A stretch of 22,915 nt of DNA from a virus. The stretch is from positions 1 to 22,915 of the IMG/VR virus record IMGVR_UViG_3300025860_000092; one strand, written 5' to 3'. The notes under the pieces were generated by a model. The model ran no database searches, was not told the DNA's origin, and saw nothing but the letters and a program-made list of their open reading frames with translations. How positions within the stretch are numbered: the first letter of the stretch is position 1; every line of letters begins with the position of its first letter. The translations under genes and the position numbers were made by a program. Shown in pieces: positions 6,281-13,292 of the stretch.

Positions 6281-6647
6281 GTTAGAAGTAAAAGCTTGGG
6301 CAGAACTTAAGAAACATTTTCCAAGTGTCAAGTATGAACCAGATGTGATTGAATACACGCAGCCAGAAAAGATAAGGAAATATAATCCTGATTTTAAGAT
6401 GGCTAAGAATGTATACATAGAAGCTAAGGGTAAGCTTGACTTAGCTACACGTCAAAAGATGGTATGGTTTAAAGAGTGTAATCCAGGTGTCATAATTATA
6501 TTTTTATTTATGAATCCTGATAATAAGATAACTAAACGAAGTAAGACATCGTATAGTAATTGGGCTGAGAAAGAAGGTTTTCTATGGTTAGACTTTAGAA
6601 AAGATTGGATCAAAGCTTATAAGCAAATAGTTAAGGAGCATACGTAA
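6261..6647 (+). CDS. Holliday junction resolvase, T7 endonuclease I type
   Basis: The protein has 128 residues from ATG 6261 (MPIFKSKLEV), with GGAGA at 6246-6250 upstream. A longer reading from 6204 lies wholly inside the exonuclease gene and has no family features. The PD-(D/E)xK nuclease core is intact: Glu9, Asp44 in YNPDF, and Glu54 and Lys56 in YIEAKG. The spacings of 35, 10 and 2 residues equal those between T7 Glu20, Asp55, Glu65 and Lys67. The enzyme is expected to act as a domain-swapped dimer cutting four-way and branched DNA, to resolve recombination intermediates before packaging and to help break down host DNA. Its stop overlaps the phosphoesterase start as TAATG. Confidence 0.87.
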   Translation: MPIFKSKLEVKAWAELKKHFPSVKYEPDVIEYTQPEKIRKYNPDFKMAKNVYIEAKGKLDLATRQKMVWFKECNPGVIIIFLFMNPDNKITKRSKTSYSNWAEKEGFLWLDFRKDWIKAYKQIVKEHT

Positions 6648-7414
6648 TGAAGAAACATTTAGTAATTGGTGACACCCAAGTAAAGCCAGGCATTAGTCTG
6701 GCTTACTTGTCTTGGATAGGTAGATATATTGTTGACAAACAACCAGAAGTTATAGTAATGATTGGTGACTTTGCTGATATGCCTAGCTTATCAAGCTATG
6801 ATGTAGGTAAGAAATCGTTTGAAGGTAGGACCTATAAGGCTGATATACGTGCTGTACATAAAGGTATGGAAGCACTACTCGCTCCTATGAATGCCTTGAA
6901 CAACAGACTAGCTAAAGCTAAGAAGAAGTTATACAAGCCTAAGATGGTACTGACTATGGGTAACCATGAGCAGCGTATCAACACTGCAATTGAGTATGAT
7001 AGAAAGTTAGATGGTCTTATATCTTTTGATGATCTACAGTACGAAGAAGCAGGATGGGAAGTAGTACCATTTCTTGAGGTTAAAGAAATAGATGGTGTTG
7101 CCTACTCGCACTACTTTGCTAGTGGCGTTATGGGTAGACCTGTAACATCAGCTAATGCTTTGCTTACTAAGAAACATATGAGCTGCGTTGCAGGACATCA
7201 ACAAGGACATTCAATTGCCTATGGGCAGAATGCGACAGGTAAACAGATGACTGCAATCATTAGTGGTAGTTGTTATTTACATGATGAGAACTATCTATCA
7301 CATCAGACTAACCAACATTGGAGAGGATTGTATATGTTACACAATGTAGACAATGGTTCATTTGATGAATGTGCTATACCATTGCACTACCTAAAAAGAA
7401 AGTACAAGAAATAG
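6647..7414 (+). CDS. Calcineurin-like metallophosphoesterase
   Basis: The protein has 255 residues. Metal-binding motifs appear in order: GDTQ (Asp9), GDFAD (Asp41), GNHE (Asn106, His107), a lone His at 155 (YSHYF) and GHQQGH (His184, with His188 beyond). This is the dinuclear phosphoesterase set. The first motif normally reads Asp-x-His, but here the third position is Gln11, so one ligand of the first metal is changed. From memory, phage members of this group often read this way, so the enzyme may still be active. The substrate is unknown: phage relatives have been proposed to act on nucleotides or nucleic acid ends. The gene lies directly after the resolvase and ends just before a strong promoter. 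Confidence 0.82.
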   Translation: MKKHLVIGDTQVKPGISLAYLSWIGRYIVDKQPEVIVMIGDFADMPSLSSYDVGKKSFEGRTYKADIRAVHKGMEALLAPMNALNNRLAKAKKKLYKPKMVLTMGNHEQRINTAIEYDRKLDGLISFDDLQYEEAGWEVVPFLEVKEIDGVAYSHYFASGVMGRPVTSANALLTKKHMSCVAGHQQGHSIAYGQNATGKQMTAIISGSCYLHDENYLSHQTNQHWRGLYMLHNVDNGSFDECAIPLHYLKRKYKK

Positions 7415-7415
7415 C

Positions 7416-7444
7416 TTGACTTTTGTGTATTTATATGCTATAAT
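7416..7444 (+). promoter_or_regulatory. Strong sigma70-like extended -10 promoter in the intergenic gap (copy 4)
   Basis: TTGACT at 7416-7421, exactly 17 bases, then a perfect TATAAT at 7439-7444 with TG at 7436-7437. It fills the only sizeable gap in the left block (7415-7450), which is itself strong evidence. Transcription should begin near 7450-7452, on top of the DUF3310 start codon at 7451. It would drive the small-gene cluster, the ribonucleotide reductase and the SLOG gene using host RNA polymerase. Confidence 0.78.
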
Positions 7445-7450
7445 ATTAAT

Positions 7451-7690
7451 ATGAAGAACAGTACAATAAGAGCTAATATAGCTAAAGAAAAACAAGTAGG
7501 TGGTAATCATTATAAACAATATGTGATTCAACCTATAGAGTTTATAACAAAAAACAATATCCCTTTTATTGAGGGTAATGTGATCAAGTATGTTCTCCGT
7601 TGGAGAGATAAGAATGGTATACAAGATCTTGATAAAGCAATTCATTACTTAGAGTTGTTAAAGGATATAAAAAGAAATGGTAAAAATTAA
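7451..7690 (+). CDS. DUF3310 small phage protein
   Basis: The protein has 79 residues and contains the hallmark KQVGGNHYKQ near residue 15, then IQPIEFI and a helix with KYVLRWRDKNGIQDLDKAIHYLELL, the core of DUF3310. Members are widespread in phages and often adjoin nucleotide metabolism genes. They have been suggested to be nucleotide kinase-like or nucleotide-handling proteins, without firm proof. Its ATG coincides with the predicted transcription start of the promoter just upstream, and no ribosome binding site precedes it. Translation may therefore be leaderless or come from a longer upstream transcript. No better internal ATG exists before the conserved segment. It overlaps the next small gene by 14 bases. 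Confidence 0.82.
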   Translation: MKNSTIRANIAKEKQVGGNHYKQYVIQPIEFITKNNIPFIEGNVIKYVLRWRDKNGIQDLDKAIHYLELLKDIKRNGKN

Positions 7691-7823
7691 AGAAAAAAGA
7701 GTTTGTAATAAGTGTGGTGAGGTTGCCAAGATATGGGATGCTAAGAAGTGGTGGTGTTCTATAGATACATTAGAAGGTGAGTTCAACATGGTTGGTTACT
7801 GTCCACAGGAGAAAAAGAAATGA
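7677..7823 (+). CDS. 48-residue Cys-rich (zinc-ribbon-like) protein
   Basis: ATG 7677, preceded by AAGGA at 7661-7665, opens 48 codons ending TGA 7821-7823, which overlaps the next gene as ATGA. The protein reads MVKIKEKRVCNKCGEVAKIW, then has Cys27 in a KKWWC stretch and Cys42 in VGYCP. Cys10, Cys13, Cys27 and Cys42 could bind one zinc ion. Without this gene there would be an unexplained 129-base hole in a cluster where every other junction is tight, which supports it as real. Possible roles include DNA, RNA or host-protein binding, with nothing to choose between them. Confidence 0.72.
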   Translation: MVKIKEKRVCNKCGEVAKIWDAKKWWCSIDTLEGEFNMVGYCPQEKKK

Positions 7824-8038
7824 TAGCAGAATATCTATTACTAGTAAGTTTATTAGATCCATTTGGTGCATCGTATGAACAATACGTTGGTAATTTTACA
7901 TCATGTGATAAAGCACATATGTATTACATAGTACACTTTGATCCTCTAGTTACTAGTGATGGTTATCGTTGTCTTAATGAAGAGTATGTTCATCTACCTG
8001 CAGACTGGGATACAACAAGAAAGGAAATACATGAGTAA
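7820..8038 (+). CDS. Hypothetical protein with hydrophobic N-terminus (72 aa)
   Basis: It starts as ATGA on the stop of the Cys-rich gene. The first 17 residues (MIAEYLLLVSLLDPFGA) are hydrophobic but have no positive charge, so they make a poor signal peptide and may pack inside the fold instead. The rest holds two Cys (FTSCDKA and YRCLNEEY) and is rich in aromatic residues. The pattern, with Cys, Tyr and a final helix, could suit a small exported disulfide protein, but I do not recognise a family. The next gene starts inside its last codons (8031), so the two are co-translated. Confidence 0.6.
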   Translation: MIAEYLLLVSLLDPFGASYEQYVGNFTSCDKAHMYYIVHFDPLVTSDGYRCLNEEYVHLPADWDTTRKEIHE

Positions 8039-8234
8039 TAGTATTAATGATTATGAAATCACTGGGGCAATCATGCGTAGCAAAGTGCCCTCAAAGAAAT
8101 ACAAAGATAACTATGATGCAATCTTTGGATCACTAACCTGTAATCACTGTGATTTTAAACAGGATAATAAAAACAACGTACTTTGTCAATCATGTGGAAA
8201 AACTATTGATAACAAAGTGGAAGGTCGGTCATAA
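8031..8234 (+). CDS. Small zinc-ribbon protein (67 aa)
   Basis: The start at ATG 8031 has AAGGA at 8021-8025 upstream. A longer reading from 7956 overlaps the whole end of the preceding gene and is rejected. The first 40 residues are polar (MSNSINDYEITGAIMRSKVP...). The C-terminal half carries TCNHCDF and LCQSCGK, two CxxC knuckles about 13 residues apart, the signature of a zinc ribbon. Such ribbons often bind nucleic acid or act as adaptors. The tail ends KVEGRS. This is the third Cys-rich small protein in the left block. Its target is unknown. Confidence 0.65.
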   Translation: MSNSINDYEITGAIMRSKVPSKKYKDNYDAIFGSLTCNHCDFKQDNKNNVLCQSCGKTIDNKVEGRS

Positions 8235-8238
8235 TAAC

Positions 8239-8430
8239 ATGCTTACGTTTAAGGAAGTTTGTGAAGAATTATCTAAACTAGACGAGACTACATTACTGGA
8301 AGTGCTTGACATCACATCAGATGAACTCGTTAACAAGTTTCAAGATAAGATAGAGGAAGATTTAGAATCATTAGCTATTGATTTAGAAAAAGATTCTGTA
8401 TTAGATTTATTTAACCAAGATATAGATTAG
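8239..8430 (+). CDS. Conserved-looking small acidic phage protein (63 aa)
   Basis: It starts at ATG 8239, four bases after the preceding stop. The longer reading from 8149 is a shadow of the zinc-ribbon gene. The product (MLTFKEVCEELSKLDETTLL, then EVLDITSDELVNKFQDKIEE) is acidic and mostly helical. From memory this pattern, a helix with a Leu/Asp-Glu turn followed by Ser-Asp-Glu-Leu-Val and Asp-Lys-Ile-Glu, recurs in short proteins of many unrelated phages, but it has no assigned function. No strong ribosome site is visible, so coupling to the preceding gene is likely. The next gene is the ribonucleotide reductase, 12 bases on. Confidence 0.68.
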   Translation: MLTFKEVCEELSKLDETTLLEVLDITSDELVNKFQDKIEEDLESLAIDLEKDSVLDLFNQDID

Positions 8431-8442
8431 GAGATAAGAAAC

Positions 8443-10302
8443 ATGGATGTATACCAATCGGTAATTGCGAGCTCACGCTATGCAAGATATATACCAGAAC
8501 TCAAAAGACGAGAAACCTGGGCAGAAACAGTAGATAGAATGGTAAACTACTTACAATCTAAAAATGCAGGACTAGATAAAGAATTTAAAGAAATAAGAGA
8601 GGCTGTGTATAACCTTGAGATCATGCCATCAATGAGACTTATGATGTCTGCTGGTGAGGCATGTGATAGAGATAACATTGCAGCATATAACTGTTCATAC
8701 CTAGCCATCAATAACAAGCGTGCCTTTAGTGAAGCTTTGTACATATTGATGAATGGTACTGGTGTAGGATTCAGCTGTGAACGACAAGAAATTGCCAAGC
8801 TACCAGAGATCCCAGCTGAACTATCAGTTGTTGATGATGTCATCGTAGTTGGTGATAGTAAGTTAGGATGGGCGAAAGCCTTTAAGAAGTTACTGTCGTC
8901 CCTATGGGAAGGAGATATACCTAGTGTAGACTACTCACAAGTACGTCCTGCTGGTGCACGTCTCAAGACATTTGGTGGTAGAGCTAGTGGTCCTGAGCCT
9001 CTTAAAAGATTGTTTGACTTTGTTATAGATACATTTAAACATGCTAAAGGACGTAAGTTAAACTCAATAGAGGTCCATGATATAGTCTGTATGGTTGGAG
9101 AGATAGTAGTTGTTGGTGGTGTTAGAAGATCAGCCCTTATCTCCCTATCAAATCTTACAGATAAACGCATGAGAGAGGCTAAAATGGGTGCATGGTACAA
9201 TGATTTTGCATACCGAGGGTTAGCTAATAACTCAGTAGCTTACACAGAGAAGCCTGATATGGAAACATTCATGGAAGAATGGGTATCTCTTGTTAAGTCT
9301 AAGTCAGGAGAACGTGGTATCTTTAATAGAGTTGCTGCACAAGTACAAGCAGCCAAGCAGGGTAGAGATCCTAATCTAAATTATGGTACTAACCCTTGTT
9401 CAGAGATCATTCTCCGTGATAAACAGTTCTGTAACCTCACAGAGGTAGTAGTACGTAATGGTGATACAGAAGAAACCTTAGCTAACAAAGTGCGACTAGC
9501 TACTATACTAGGTACATTACAGAGTAATCTAACTAACTTTCAGTTCTTATCAGCAGAATGGGTTAAGAATACGTCAGAAGAAAGACTACTGGGTGTTTCA
9601 TTAACAGGTATCATGGATGCTAAAATAACAGCTAACCCTGATCCTAAACTACTAGAGAGGTTAAAAGATCATGCTAGAAGAACCAATCACAAATACGCAG
9701 ACAAGCTTGACATCCCACGATCAAGAAGTATTACGTGTGTTAAACCTTCTGGGACTGTGTCTCAGCTTGTTAATAGTGCTAGCGGCATACATGCTCGTCA
9801 TAACGACTACTATATAAGAACCATCCGTATGGATAACAAAGATCCTATTACTCAGTTCTTAACTGATAAAGGGGTACAAGTAGAGCCAGAACAGTTTAGA
9901 CCAGATAGTACATCAGTGTTTAGCTTCCCTATGAAAGCACCTAAAGGAGCTATTACTAGGAATGACATGACAGCTATTGAGCAGTTAGAGAATTGGTTAG
10001 TATACCAACGTCACTGGTGTGAACATAAACCTTCTGTAACGATCTCCGTTAAAGATGATGAGTGGATGGAAGTAGGTACTTGGGTATGGAAATACTTTGA
10101 TGAGATTAGTGGTATATCTTTCTTACCTCATAGTGATCATAGCTATGTGCAAGCACCTTATACCGATTGCAGCAAAGAAGAGTATGAAGCTTTGAAAAAG
10201 ATTACTCCACAAGAAATTGATTGGACATCTTTCTTAGAAGAAGATGACTTTACTGAAGGCAGCCAAACATTAGCCTGTACAGGTGGGAGTTGTGAAATAT
10301 GA
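8443..10302 (+). CDS. nrdJ: Adenosylcobalamin-dependent (class II) ribonucleotide reductase, monomeric RTPR type
   Basis: The protein has 619 residues with TAGGAG at 8429-8434. It reduces ribonucleoside triphosphates to deoxy forms, supplying dNTPs for phage DNA, and needs vitamin B12 from the host but no oxygen and no second subunit. Visible catalytic parts are Cys84 (AAYNCSYLA) and Cys330 (QFCNLTEV) as the redox pair, Asn317-Pro-Cys319-Ser-Glu321 with Cys319 as the thiyl radical residue, and a C-terminal shuttle pair Cys612/Cys617 (CTGGSC). Spacing Cys319-Cys330 (11) and Cys612-Cys617 (5) equals that of Lactobacillus leichmannii RTPR (408-419, 731-736). It is about 120 residues shorter than that 739-residue enzyme, so peripheral parts are trimmed. 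Its stop overlaps the next gene as ATGA. Confidence 0.93.
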   Translation: MDVYQSVIASSRYARYIPELKRRETWAETVDRMVNYLQSKNAGLDKEFKEIREAVYNLEIMPSMRLMMSAGEACDRDNIAAYNCSYLAINNKRAFSEALYILMNGTGVGFSCERQEIAKLPEIPAELSVVDDVIVVGDSKLGWAKAFKKLLSSLWEGDIPSVDYSQVRPAGARLKTFGGRASGPEPLKRLFDFVIDTFKHAKGRKLNSIEVHDIVCMVGEIVVVGGVRRSALISLSNLTDKRMREAKMGAWYNDFAYRGLANNSVAYTEKPDMETFMEEWVSLVKSKSGERGIFNRVAAQVQAAKQGRDPNLNYGTNPCSEIILRDKQFCNLTEVVVRNGDTEETLANKVRLATILGTLQSNLTNFQFLSAEWVKNTSEERLLGVSLTGIMDAKITANPDPKLLERLKDHARRTNHKYADKLDIPRSRSITCVKPSGTVSQLVNSASGIHARHNDYYIRTIRMDNKDPITQFLTDKGVQVEPEQFRPDSTSVFSFPMKAPKGAITRNDMTAIEQLENWLVYQRHWCEHKPSVTISVKDDEWMEVGTWVWKYFDEISGISFLPHSDHSYVQAPYTDCSKEEYEALKKITPQEIDWTSFLEEDDFTEGSQTLACTGGSCEI

Positions 10303-10436
10303 GATTAACTGTTTATCCAATACTAGGAGTACACCTCGGGTTTGAGTTCACCGATGGTGTAGTTAATAATGAAGCTATCAGCTATATGTTAATAGATTTG
10401 TTTATAGTTCGTTTTCAATTTGCGTGGTATCAATAA
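10299..10436 (+). CDS. 45-residue hypothetical protein between RNR and SLOG genes
   Basis: The ATG at 10299 overlaps the reductase stop (ATGA), and the TAA at 10434-10436 overlaps the next ATG (TAATG), so it fills the whole gap. The product begins MRLTVYPILGVHLGFEFTDG and ends LFIVRFQFAWYQ. It looks like four short beta strands around a Gly/Asp turn, with many aromatic residues. There is no cysteine and no membrane helix. Perfect coupling on both sides is the main evidence that it is translated. The role is unknown. Position suggests a partner of the reductase or simply a co-regulated gene. Confidence 0.68.
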   Translation: MRLTVYPILGVHLGFEFTDGVVNNEAISYMLIDLFIVRFQFAWYQ

Positions 10437-10825
10437 TGAGATTAGCTATTATAGGTAGTAGAAGTATTACAGACGATGCTTTAATACTGAAGTCAGTAGA
10501 TAAAGTAGTTAAGGAATTAAATCCGAGTTGTGTATTGATTGGAGATGCTAAAGGTATTGATCCTACAGTAGCTCACTATGCACAGTCTCATGATATAGAT
10601 ATAATCAGGTTCCTTCCATATCATTTGTTAGATCCCACATCTAACTTTGATAGTAAGTATTTCTTTGTTCGCACGAAGCAACTTATAAACAATGCAGATG
10701 CTTTACTAGCAATATGGAATACACACAGTAAGGGTACAGAGTATGCTATCAAGTATGCTCAGAAGCTAGAGATTCCAGTGAAGGTAGTTAAAGTACCTCC
10801 TAAGACTCAGTTTGTCTACTCTTAA
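10436..10825 (+). CDS. SLOG-domain protein (DUF2493/YspA-like)
   Basis: The protein has 129 residues from ATG 10436 (MRLAIIGSRSITDD). The upstream in-frame ATG at 10424 lies inside the previous gene and adds only four residues. It forms a Rossmann-like SLOG fold: the first strand and loop are IIGSRS (5-10), the second glycine loop is LIGDAKGID (34-42), and NADALLAIWNTHSKGTEYAI (about 88-107) carries the Ser/Gly-rich loop and final helix that bind a nucleotide-like ligand in this superfamily. Relatives include DprA and the LOG and TIR-adjacent SLOG sensors. In phages the DUF2493 version is common and its ligand is not settled. It is the last gene of the left block and adjoins the convergent junction hairpin. 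Confidence 0.8.
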   Translation: MRLAIIGSRSITDDALILKSVDKVVKELNPSCVLIGDAKGIDPTVAHYAQSHDIDIIRFLPYHLLDPTSNFDSKYFFVRTKQLINNADALLAIWNTHSKGTEYAIKYAQKLEIPVKVVKVPPKTQFVYS

Positions 10826-10842
10826 CTGTCCAAAGGTTGATA

Positions 10843-10864
10843 GGGGGGAACGTCAGTTCCTTCC
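10843..10864. terminator. Hairpin at the convergent junction, probable terminator
   Basis: GGGGGGAAC at 10843-10851 and GTTCCTTCC at 10856-10864 flank a GTCA loop. They form a 9-base stem containing two G-U pairs on the + transcript. The sequence lies between the stop of the SLOG gene (10825) and the end of the - strand operon (10871). On the + strand a T-rich run (CATTTTTTATTTT) begins about eight bases after the stem, further than in an ideal intrinsic terminator. On the - strand no T-run follows. It may separate the two converging transcripts. Confidence 0.45.
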
Positions 10865-10870
10865 ATTCAA

Positions 10871-11554
10871 TCATTTTTTATTTTCCTTATTCCTTAATTT
10901 CTGTAATAAAATACCAATCCCTGCTAATTGAGCAGCTGATTTATTGTCTCTCATTAAAGTTTTAAACTCTTCATAAGACATATTTTTTAATTGTTCTGGT
11001 GTTTTCTTTACTAATTCTCCATATTTTTTTCCAAGATACCCTTGTTTAGCTGCATCTATAAAACTACTATACTTAACTTGCATATCACCATGTACTTTAG
11101 AAGGATTATCTAGTGATTGCTCCTTAATTCCATAAGATGATTCAGAACCAAAAGTTTTACCCGCAGCTGCTTTAATTTCTTCAGTAGTATAACCATCTTT
11201 ATTTAAGTTAGTTAGCTCTGTTTTATAAACTTTAAGAGCTTGCATATCAAAATTAGTATTAAATTCTTCTAAGTTCTTTACCTGTTGATCAGTTTTAGGT
11301 TCTAAAGTATTATAGTTCTTAATCCAAATATCACGATTTTTACCCTGTTCAGTATTATAAAGTGTTGCCATAGTATCAGCATCTAATACTTGAGTATTAT
11401 CAATAGGTTGCTCTACAGCAACTTGTGGTTGTGATTCATTTCTAAGTTCTTCTTGTTTAGCAATAAATTTTTGAGGATTTAAATAATCTTTAACTCCTTT
11501 CATACTATTGTTAAAAGATTCTTGAACTACTTTTAGATCTATAGCTAGACTCAT
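10871..11554 (-). CDS. Last gene of the virion operon, hypothetical (227 aa)
   Basis: The start (MSLAIDLKVVQE) overlaps the stop of the 579-residue gene by four bases. The protein is polar, Lys/Gln/Glu-rich and mostly helical, with a possible disordered stretch near residues 35-55 (ESQPQVAVEQPIDNTQVL). Residues 110-190 (YTTEEIKAAAGKTFGSESSY..., FIDAAKQGYLGKKYGELVKK) look like a small folded domain. No Cys or membrane segment is seen. Its position at the end of the internal-protein run suggests a virion or ejection component, but an accessory protein cannot be ruled out. The stop lies seven bases before the junction hairpin. I do not recognise a family. Confidence 0.65.
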   Translation of the reverse strand: MSLAIDLKVVQESFNNSMKGVKDYLNPQKFIAKQEELRNESQPQVAVEQPIDNTQVLDADTMATLYNTEQGKNRDIWIKNYNTLEPKTDQQVKNLEEFNTNFDMQALKVYKTELTNLNKDGYTTEEIKAAAGKTFGSESSYGIKEQSLDNPSKVHGDMQVKYSSFIDAAKQGYLGKKYGELVKKTPEQLKNMSYEEFKTLMRDNKSAAQLAGIGILLQKLRNKENKK

Positions 11555-13290
11555 TGTGTCATTAACCTTAAAATTTCCATAGCTGTTTCTTTAGTTGCTT
11601 TTACTCCATTAATTTTAGCATTTAACCTAGCAACTGTATTAAGATTTTTAGCTACTCGTTTAGAAGCAACAGAAGCATTAGAATAAAATACACCTTCATC
11701 AGTCATTTCTATTTGATTAGGCATAACATTATTTGTTATTAAATCAGCTTTAACACCTCCTAAGAAAATAGCATTCTCATTTTTAGCATCATCTAAGAAA
11801 GTTTCAGAGTTTTCTTGCATGTAATTAAACGTAGTATCAGACATATTAGTTACTGTATTTAAAAAATTACCATTATATTCATATCTATTTTTAGGATTGT
11901 CTGCATGATATTCAGCAGTTTGAAATATGTTATTATAATAACCTAACATCTCTGGAGATACTTTATTTCCTTTAATCATTCCTTCAAACACAGGTTGTAG
12001 TTCAGTAATTCCTTTTTGAATCATCTCTCCATTCTTAGTATACTGAGCAAAAGAAGGATTATCTATTGCAAACTTTTTACCTTGAATAATAGCTAGATTA
12101 ATAATAGATTGCTGTCTTGCTTGTTTTTCTCCAGGAGCAAAGGAAATACCTGCTGAAGTAGATATAAACTCAAAACCTTTAATTTCTAAGTTCATTAACT
12201 CAAGAGACTCTCTGTCTTTACCTGCAAGTAATCTACCAAAGTTTTGTTGTGCTGCAATCGTAGCATTCGTATTTTCTAGTCTTTCTTTAAAAGTTTTACC
12301 TGATAAAGCATCTGAAGACTGAGAAGATAAACTATTTAAATGTTCTTTCATTAACTCATAAGCTTGTTTATTTTCATCAGTTGGAGGTAATGCTGCAATA
12401 ACTCCTAAATATTTTCTAGCTTCTAAAATAGTAATATTCTTTTCTCTATCTGCTGCCTTACCATCAAGTTCTCCAGATAGTAAACGATCTTCAATGTTAT
12501 TAAGTTCATTAGTAATATTAAGCATCTCGTTACTAGCTACTACGATTGTACCACCTTTAAGATTAATATCTTCTTGTAAAGCTGCAGCAGTCTGTTCATT
12601 CCTTAATGATCCATCCTCAATCATTTGTTTTACTGCAGCCCTTTCTTTATCTGCATTTTTATATTTAAGATATAATTCTTGTTTATCATCATTATCCATA
12701 AACATGGGTGTTTCATTTTTAGTTCTAAGATAGTCATCTATAATTTTTAGTCTTTCTGTTTCCGCTGCTATTTGTCGTTCATATAAAAGATTATCTTGCT
12801 TCATTAAATTAGCAATACCTCTATTACCTAGGGCTTGATTAACTCCTTTAGCAATTTCATCTGCATAAGCAGGATTTCTATTAGCTAGAGCTTGAGTATC
12901 TTTTAAAACTCTACGCTCATATTCATAAGGAGACATAACATTTTGTTCTTTTGCTTTATTATATAATGTAGTTATTTGATTAAGCTCATTCATAACTGCT
13001 TCATTATCTGGGTCATCTGCTAATTGTTGTTGTAAACTTTGTTGGTCTTGTGCTATTTGATTTAAATTAGTAGGACTCATGCTTTCATAATCATCTGCTA
13101 ATTTTTGTCCTAACTCTTGAGCTTCTCCCAGAGTTTGCTGTTTATCAAATTGTACTGCTCCTTTTATAGCAGTATCAGCTACATCAAGTATACCTGCAAA
13201 ACTATTATACTTAGCAGGCATAGCCTGTGGTGTTGCATAGGTAAGCCCTGGTTGATTTTGTTCTATTTTAGTTGTATCAAATGTAGCCAT
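11551..13290 (-). CDS. Large helical virion protein, possible gp15-like internal protein
   Basis: The protein has 579 residues from MATFDTTKIEQ, with AAGGAA shortly upstream inside the last codons of the 1,824-residue gene. The sequence is almost wholly helical and Gln/Asn/Glu-rich, with coiled-coil-like stretches near residues 75-115 (NLNQIAQDQQSLQQQLADDP) and no transmembrane segments. Its size, composition and position beside the huge ejection-type protein and a gp14-like protein resemble T7 gp15 (about 750 residues), which helps form the periplasmic conduit during DNA ejection. There is no invariant motif to prove this. In T7 gp15 precedes gp16, whereas here the similar-sized gene follows the large one. 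It is confidently coding, with moderate functional inference. Confidence 0.72.
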   Translation of the reverse strand: MATFDTTKIEQNQPGLTYATPQAMPAKYNSFAGILDVADTAIKGAVQFDKQQTLGEAQELGQKLADDYESMSPTNLNQIAQDQQSLQQQLADDPDNEAVMNELNQITTLYNKAKEQNVMSPYEYERRVLKDTQALANRNPAYADEIAKGVNQALGNRGIANLMKQDNLLYERQIAAETERLKIIDDYLRTKNETPMFMDNDDKQELYLKYKNADKERAAVKQMIEDGSLRNEQTAAALQEDINLKGGTIVVASNEMLNITNELNNIEDRLLSGELDGKAADREKNITILEARKYLGVIAALPPTDENKQAYELMKEHLNSLSSQSSDALSGKTFKERLENTNATIAAQQNFGRLLAGKDRESLELMNLEIKGFEFISTSAGISFAPGEKQARQQSIINLAIIQGKKFAIDNPSFAQYTKNGEMIQKGITELQPVFEGMIKGNKVSPEMLGYYNNIFQTAEYHADNPKNRYEYNGNFLNTVTNMSDTTFNYMQENSETFLDDAKNENAIFLGGVKADLITNNVMPNQIEMTDEGVFYSNASVASKRVAKNLNTVARLNAKINGVKATKETAMEILRLMTQ

Positions 13291-13292
13291 TT

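Noticed and set aside
12494-12733. Plus-strand ORFs in the virion block (also 14434-14670, 17527-17730, 20165-20347, 21545-21727, 22471-22818)
   Set aside because: They lie wholly antisense to long convincing genes, have no ribosome sites, and read as hydrophobic or low-complexity shadows.
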